Shown here: positions 5,732 through 9,104 of the stretch, piece by piece | How positions within the stretch are numbered: the first letter of the stretch is position 1 | Layout: the number at the start of each line of letters is the position of its first letter | Source: Butyrivibrio sp. | GTDB taxonomy: Bacteria > Bacillota_A > Clostridia > Lachnospirales > Lachnospiraceae | DNA length: 9,104 nucleotides | Direction: 5' to 3' | Assembly (NCBI GenBank): GCA_017996845.1 | Contig: JAGOGF010000103.1 | Coordinates: forward strand, 1 to 9,104 | Notes under the pieces: model-generated | What the model saw: only the letters and a program-made list of their open reading frames with translations | Told to the model about the DNA's origin: nothing | Databases searched by the model: none | Translations under genes and position numbers: made by a program

Positions 5732-6673
5732 ATGAGCTGTGGACTTAAGATTATTGCAACCGGTGCCGCCAAACCTGCGAAATCCATTACCAATGATGAT
5801 CTCGCATTAACAATCGATACAAGTGATGAGTGGATCTATTCGCGCACCGGTATTCATTCCAGATTTTTTTGTGAAAAAGAGGAAAACTGTACCAGTCTGG
5901 CTATTCAGGCAGCAAAGCTGGCGCTTACACGTTCCGGCCTTGCTCCCGAGCAGATCGGCTGCTGTATTTGTGCAACGATTTCCGGAGATTATGCGACACC
6001 AAGTGTTTCGTGCCTTGTTCAACAGGCGCTCGGACTTCCCGAGAATATTCCCGTCATGGATATCAATGCTGCCTGCAGTGGCTTCATCTATGCACTGGAA
6101 ACAGCGCGGCGTTTCCTGAACGAATCTGCACCCTATGGCCTTATTATCGGTGTGGAACAGCTGTCCAGACTTCTTGATATGACAGATCGCAGCACTTGTG
6201 TGCTCTTTGGCGATGGCGGCGGCGCTGCCGTCGTTGAAGTTGTAACGGATTCTCCCCACGCTGCCATTCTGGGTGCAAGGGGCGGTCTGGAAATTCAATG
6301 CCCCGGAGCAGGTTATCCGGATAATTATATTCAAATGGATGGCACAGGTGTTTTTCGTTTTGCTGTTGAAGCAATTCCCAAATGCATTGACTATCTGCTG
6401 CAAAGCAGCGGGCTCACACTGGATGAAATTGATCATGTTATCTGTCATCAGGCCAACTCACGTATCATTGATCATTGTGTAAAAAAACTGCACGCAGAAC
6501 CTTCCAGATTTTTTCAGAATATGGATCACTTTGGAAATACAAGTGCTGCTTCCATTCCACTGGCACTAAATGAATTATTTGAATCCGGTCAGCTCCTTTC
6601 AGGTCAGAAACTTTTTCTGGTAGGTTTCGGAAGCGGCCTGACCTGGGGCGGTATCCTGATCACAATGAAATGA
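5732..6673 (+). CDS. fabH: Beta-ketoacyl-ACP synthase III
   Basis: Starts each fatty-acid chain by condensing an acyl-CoA primer with malonyl-ACP. The 313-residue protein has the full catalytic triad of the FabH family: C115 in INAACSGFIYAL, H239 in CHQANSRI and N269 in HFGNTSAASIP. TSDEWIYSRTGIHSR (30-44) and the C-terminal GFGSGLTWGG are also diagnostic. Primer preference (acetyl or branched) cannot be read reliably from sequence. It begins four bases after the accA stop with no close SD (see 5702-5731). Its end overlaps the fabK ribosome binding site. A long antisense open frame within it is a shadow and is not annotated. Confidence 0.97.
   Translation: MSCGLKIIATGAAKPAKSITNDDLALTIDTSDEWIYSRTGIHSRFFCEKEENCTSLAIQAAKLALTRSGLAPEQIGCCICATISGDYATPSVSCLVQQALGLPENIPVMDINAACSGFIYALETARRFLNESAPYGLIIGVEQLSRLLDMTDRSTCVLFGDGGGAAVVEVVTDSPHAAILGARGGLEIQCPGAGYPDNYIQMDGTGVFRFAVEAIPKCIDYLLQSSGLTLDEIDHVICHQANSRIIDHCVKKLHAEPSRFFQNMDHFGNTSAASIPLALNELFESGQLLSGQKLFLVGFGSGLTWGGILITMK
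6394..6412 (+). other. RNA hairpin inside fabH
   Basis: GCTGC (6397-6401), loop AAA, GCAGC (6405-6409), extended outward by T-G, C-G and T-G pairs to an eight-pair stem. It encodes YLLQSSG. No T-run follows. Confidence 0.4.
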
Positions 6674-6681
6674 GGCTGAAC

Positions 6682-7590
6682 ATGAACTATATCAATCAAA
6701 TACTTGGTATTCGCTATCCTGTTTTACAGGGCGGAATGGCAAATATTGCCAATGGTTTTTTTGCTGCTGCCTGCTCTAACGCCGGCGCACTTGGTATCAT
6801 CGGTACCGGTGGCATGAATGCAGACCAGTTGGAAGAAGAAATACACAAATGCAGAGCGCTTACAGACAGGCCTTTCGGCGTAAATATCATGCTGATGCAT
6901 CCACAGGCAGATCAGATTGCCGCTATTGTCGCAGATGAAAAAGTCCCGGTTGTTACGACCGGTGCCGGAAATCCGGCCAAATATATGGACCGCTTTAAAG
7001 CCGCAGGAATCTATGTTATTCCTGTTGTCGCTGCACCAATTCTGGCCAGGCATCTTGCAGACTGTGGCGCAGATGCGGTTATTGCAGAAGGCTGCGAAAG
7101 CGGTGGACATATCGGAGAAATGACAACGATGACACTGGTTCCGCAGGTATGCGATGCAGTATCCATCCCGGTTATTGCTGCCGGGGGTATCGCAGATAAT
7201 CGGCAGATGCGTGCTGCTTTTGCGCTTGGTGCTGCCGGCGTACAGGTTGGTACCTGCCTGCTTGTCAGTTCAGAATGTCCTGTACATGAAAACTACAAAA
7301 CCGCCCTGCTCAAGGCAAAAGGTTCAGATACCATTGTAACAGGCAGAATAGGCGGTACTCCTGTTCGCATTCTGAAAAACAAAATGAGCCGCGAATATGT
7401 CCGTCAGGAAAAAGCCGGTGCCGATAAAGAAACGCTTGAACTTTTCACCCTCGGTGGCCTTAGACGCGCTGTTTTTGACGGAGACATCGATTCCGGCAGC
7501 CTTATGGCAGGACAAACATGCGGCCAATTATCTGAAATTCGTCCTGTTTCTGACATTTTAGCCAACCTGTGCGGAGGATTAAATCTATGA
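6682..7590 (+). CDS. fabK: Enoyl-ACP reductase II (FMN-dependent)
   Basis: Carries out the last reduction of each FASII cycle, trans-2-enoyl-ACP to acyl-ACP, with FMN and a nicotinamide cofactor. TIM-barrel motifs of the FabK / nitronate monooxygenase family are clear: YPVLQGGMANIA (12-23), PFGVNIML (64-71), VVTTGAGNP (90-98), EGCESGGHIGEMTT (136-149, with H143 matching the catalytic His144 of S. pneumoniae FabK), IPVIAAGGIAD (162-172) and GVQVGT (186-191). At 302 residues it lacks the C-terminal tail of the pneumococcal enzyme (324). I chose ATG 6682 because TGAGG (6671-6675) lies six bases upstream; an ATG at 6670 overlaps the fabH stop but has no SD. FabK enzymes are naturally insensitive to triclosan (family knowledge). 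Confidence 0.95.
   Translation: MNYINQILGIRYPVLQGGMANIANGFFAAACSNAGALGIIGTGGMNADQLEEEIHKCRALTDRPFGVNIMLMHPQADQIAAIVADEKVPVVTTGAGNPAKYMDRFKAAGIYVIPVVAAPILARHLADCGADAVIAEGCESGGHIGEMTTMTLVPQVCDAVSIPVIAAGGIADNRQMRAAFALGAAGVQVGTCLLVSSECPVHENYKTALLKAKGSDTIVTGRIGGTPVRILKNKMSREYVRQEKAGADKETLELFTLGGLRRAVFDGDIDSGSLMAGQTCGQLSEIRPVSDILANLCGGLNL
7573..7577 (+). promoter_or_regulatory. Ribosome binding site deciding the fabD start
   Basis: GGAGG, nine bases before ATG 7587, lies within the last codons of fabK. An in-frame ATG at 7569 would put the site inside the gene and add six residues in front of the conserved KTAFLYAGQGSQ start. Confidence 0.85.
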
Positions 7591-8528
7591 AAACTGCTTT
7601 TTTATATGCCGGTCAGGGCAGTCAGCATCCCGGAATGGGCAAAGATCTGTATGATATTTTTCCTGAATTCAGAAATGCGTTTGATGCTGCTCCTCTCGAT
7701 TTTGATCTTCATCGCCTTTGCTTTGAAGACCCTGATCAGAAACTGATGCAGACAGAATATACACAGCCCTGTATGGTTGCTTTTGCCTCTGGTGTAACTG
7801 CTGTTCTGCAAAAAATGGGTATTACCGCTGATTATGCTGCCGGACTTTCTCTGGGAGAATATTCTGCCCTGGAAGCCGCAGGTGTTTTTAACGCAAAAAC
7901 AGCCATCCGAACTGTCAGTTTCCGTGGAAAAGCCATGGAAAAAGCTTCCCGCGGCATTGACTGCGAAATGGTCGCTGTTCTGGGGTTAGACGAAGCCGCC
8001 CTAAACCGCTGCTGTTCTGAAGCCGCCTCTTTAAGCGGAAAAGTTGTTTCCATCTGTAATTATAACTGTCCCGGACAATTGGTTATCGGTGGTGAGAAAG
8101 CCGCCGTTGAATCAGCGGCGGCTCTTGCCAAAGAAGCCGGTGCCGCCCGCTGCATTCCACTTTCTGTCAGCGGTCCCTTTCACACCAGTCTGATGAAACC
8201 TGCAGGAGACGCACTTTCCGAATATTTCAGTCACATGACTTTTCAGGAAATGAAATTCCCTGTACTTTTCAACTGTCTGGGAAAAGAAAATTCAGAAAAC
8301 CTTTCGCTTTCTGAGTTACTGGTTCGCCAGGTACAAAGCAGTGTCCGTATGGAAGATATTATTCGCAGGATGTTCGAACTGGGCGTAACTGATTTTATCG
8401 AAATCGGCCCGGGACGCGCGCTGAGCGGTTTTGTAAAAAAGACAGCAAAAGCGATGGGAATAACCGAATACGTATGTCACTCAATCGAAACAGCAGACGA
8501 AATCCTTGCTTTATCCGCAGACAAATGA
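7587..8528 (+). CDS. fabD: Malonyl-CoA:ACP transacylase
   Basis: Transfers the malonyl group from CoA to ACP, supplying the two-carbon donor for elongation. From ATG 7587 it is 313 residues, close to E. coli FabD. Motifs: GQGSQ (9-13), the nucleophile elbow GLSLGEYSAL with S88, R113 in FRGKAM (binds the malonyl carboxylate), H199 in GPFHTSLMKP, and EIGPGRALSGFVKK near the end. The clostridial-style GLSLG replaces the GHSLG of E. coli. The start overlaps the fabK stop as ATGA (7587-7590), suggesting coupled translation. The sequence includes a very stable hairpin at 8099-8123. Confidence 0.96.
   Translation: MKTAFLYAGQGSQHPGMGKDLYDIFPEFRNAFDAAPLDFDLHRLCFEDPDQKLMQTEYTQPCMVAFASGVTAVLQKMGITADYAAGLSLGEYSALEAAGVFNAKTAIRTVSFRGKAMEKASRGIDCEMVAVLGLDEAALNRCCSEAASLSGKVVSICNYNCPGQLVIGGEKAAVESAAALAKEAGAARCIPLSVSGPFHTSLMKPAGDALSEYFSHMTFQEMKFPVLFNCLGKENSENLSLSELLVRQVQSSVRMEDIIRRMFELGVTDFIEIGPGRALSGFVKKTAKAMGITEYVCHSIETADEILALSADK
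8099..8123 (+). other. Strong G+C-rich RNA hairpin inside fabD
   Basis: AGCCGCCGTTG (8099-8109), loop AAT, CAGCGGCGGCT (8113-8123): eleven pairs including one T-G wobble. It encodes KAAVESAAAL, so part of the symmetry may come from runs of Ala codons (GCC on one side, GCG on the other). No T-run follows, so it is not an intrinsic terminator. Confidence 0.55.
8289..8317 (+). repeat. A+T-rich inverted repeat inside fabD
   Basis: AATTCAGAAA (8289-8298) pairs with TTTCTGAGTT (8308-8317) over ten positions with one T-G wobble and a nine-base loop. It is less stable than the 8099-8123 hairpin and has no evident role. Confidence 0.35.
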
Positions 8529-8544
8529 GGTTAAATACAAATAT

Positions 8545-9104
8545 ATGGAACAGACAGAAATGCTTACACGTACTGCAGTTGTAACCGGCGGAAGCCGTGG
8601 AATCGGGCGCGCCATATGCCTTGCGCTTGCTGCAAAGGGAATTGATCTGTGCATTGGTTATGCCGGAAATAAAGAAGCCGCTCTGGAAACAAAAAATCTT
8701 TGCGAACAAATTTCTGCGCATGGCAAAGTTGAAATGATGCAGGCAGATATAGCAACCCCGCAGGGGTGCCTGGCACTGATCCAGTTCGCGCAGGATACAC
8801 TGGGGCGAATCGATATTCTGGTCAATAACGCCGGCATTACCTGTGATAATCTGCTGCTGCGCATGAGCACAGAAGATTTTGATAAGGTACTGAATCTGAA
8901 TCTCAGAGGTACCTTCCTGTGCTGCCAGGCAGTCACCAGAATCATGATGAAACAGCGTTATGGACGCATCATTAATATTTCCAGTATTGTCGGACTTCAT
9001 GGAAATGCAGGGCAGGTAAATTATGCAGCCAGTAAGGCCGGACTGATCGGATTGACAAAAAGTATTGCCAAAGAGCTTGCAGGCAGAAATATTACAGCCA
9101 ATGT
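8545..9104 (+). CDS. fabG: 3-oxoacyl-ACP reductase; C-terminus cut by window edge
   Basis: NADPH-dependent reduction of beta-ketoacyl-ACP in each FASII cycle. I translated from ATG 8545: 186 full codons with no stop before the right edge, out of about 245-250 expected. Short-chain dehydrogenase motifs: TGGSRGIGR (14-22, Rossmann nucleotide loop), NNAG (94-97), and the catalytic set N119, S147 (NISS), Y160 and K164 (YAASK). These residues match E. coli FabG with an offset of nine, caused by a longer N-terminus (MEQTEMLTR). GAGG (8527-8530), overlapping the fabD stop, lies 14 bases before the ATG, which is long; an ATG at 8560 is possible but has no better site. fabF, accB, fabZ and accC would be expected next (inference). 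Confidence 0.95.
   Translation, partial: MEQTEMLTRTAVVTGGSRGIGRAICLALAAKGIDLCIGYAGNKEAALETKNLCEQISAHGKVEMMQADIATPQGCLALIQFAQDTLGRIDILVNNAGITCDNLLLRMSTEDFDKVLNLNLRGTFLCCQAVTRIMMKQRYGRIINISSIVGLHGNAGQVNYAASKAGLIGLTKSIAKELAGRNITAN

Noticed and set aside
5807..6448. 213-codon open frame antisense to fabH
   Set aside because: Composition is unlike a protein (Cys-rich, no recognisable motif) and it lies wholly opposite a well-supported gene.
6428..6474. ATTGATCAT repeated twice in fabH
   Set aside because: Two nearby IDH-type codon runs of the protein explain it; a nine-base repeat of this kind is unremarkable.
8395..9000. 201-codon open frame antisense to the fabD end and fabG
   Set aside because: It crosses two real genes on the other strand and shows no family motif.
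1..9104. Mobile elements, CRISPR arrays, tRNA or rRNA genes, riboswitches
   Set aside because: No spaced direct repeats, transposase motifs, tRNA cloverleaf or known riboswitch core was seen on either strand.

Overview
The window reads as chromosomal DNA of a low-to-moderate G+C Gram-positive anaerobe, most likely a clostridial (Lachnospiraceae-like) Firmicute. The reasons are a compact type II fatty-acid synthesis (FASII) operon that uses FabK as its enoyl reductase, AccA and AccD as separate short proteins, a free YlmH-type S4 protein, purine-rich Shine-Dalgarno (SD) sites and ATGA stop/start overlaps. This is inference from gene content and protein style; no taxonomic marker is present.

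Left half (1-3545), minus strand. Reading in the direction of transcription: a protein with two fused Nudix domains, an HD-domain phosphohydrolase of the YfbR/HDDC2 type, YlmH, and SbcD, which runs off the left edge. Gaps are 47, 50 and 60 bases with no convincing terminator, so they may form one transcript. The theme is nucleotide clean-up, ribosome rescue and DNA-end processing.

Middle (3546-3762). A 217-base A+T-rich divergent region separates the two gene sets. It holds a good sigma-A promoter for the fatty-acid genes (TTGACA, 16 bases, TATATT). Overlapping the predicted transcription start is a perfect 12-bp inverted repeat (3651-3662 / 3680-3691), the best operator candidate in the window. 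A weaker extended -10 faces the Nudix gene.

Right half (3763-9104), plus strand. The order is acpP, accD, accA, fabH, fabK, fabD, fabG, with fabG cut by the right edge. Genes overlap or are at most 37 bases apart. AccA and AccD form the carboxyltransferase that makes malonyl-CoA; FabD moves malonyl to ACP; FabH starts the chain; FabG and FabK carry out the two reductions. FabF, FabZ, AccB and AccC are not visible and probably follow downstream.

I see no mobile element, CRISPR array, tRNA, rRNA or obviously foreign gene. The gene content is ordinary. The points of interest are non-coding: the operator-like dyad, a fabH SD that lies 24 bases from its start but could be brought to 9 by a hairpin, two strong adjacent hairpins inside accD, and the Nudix-Nudix fusion.
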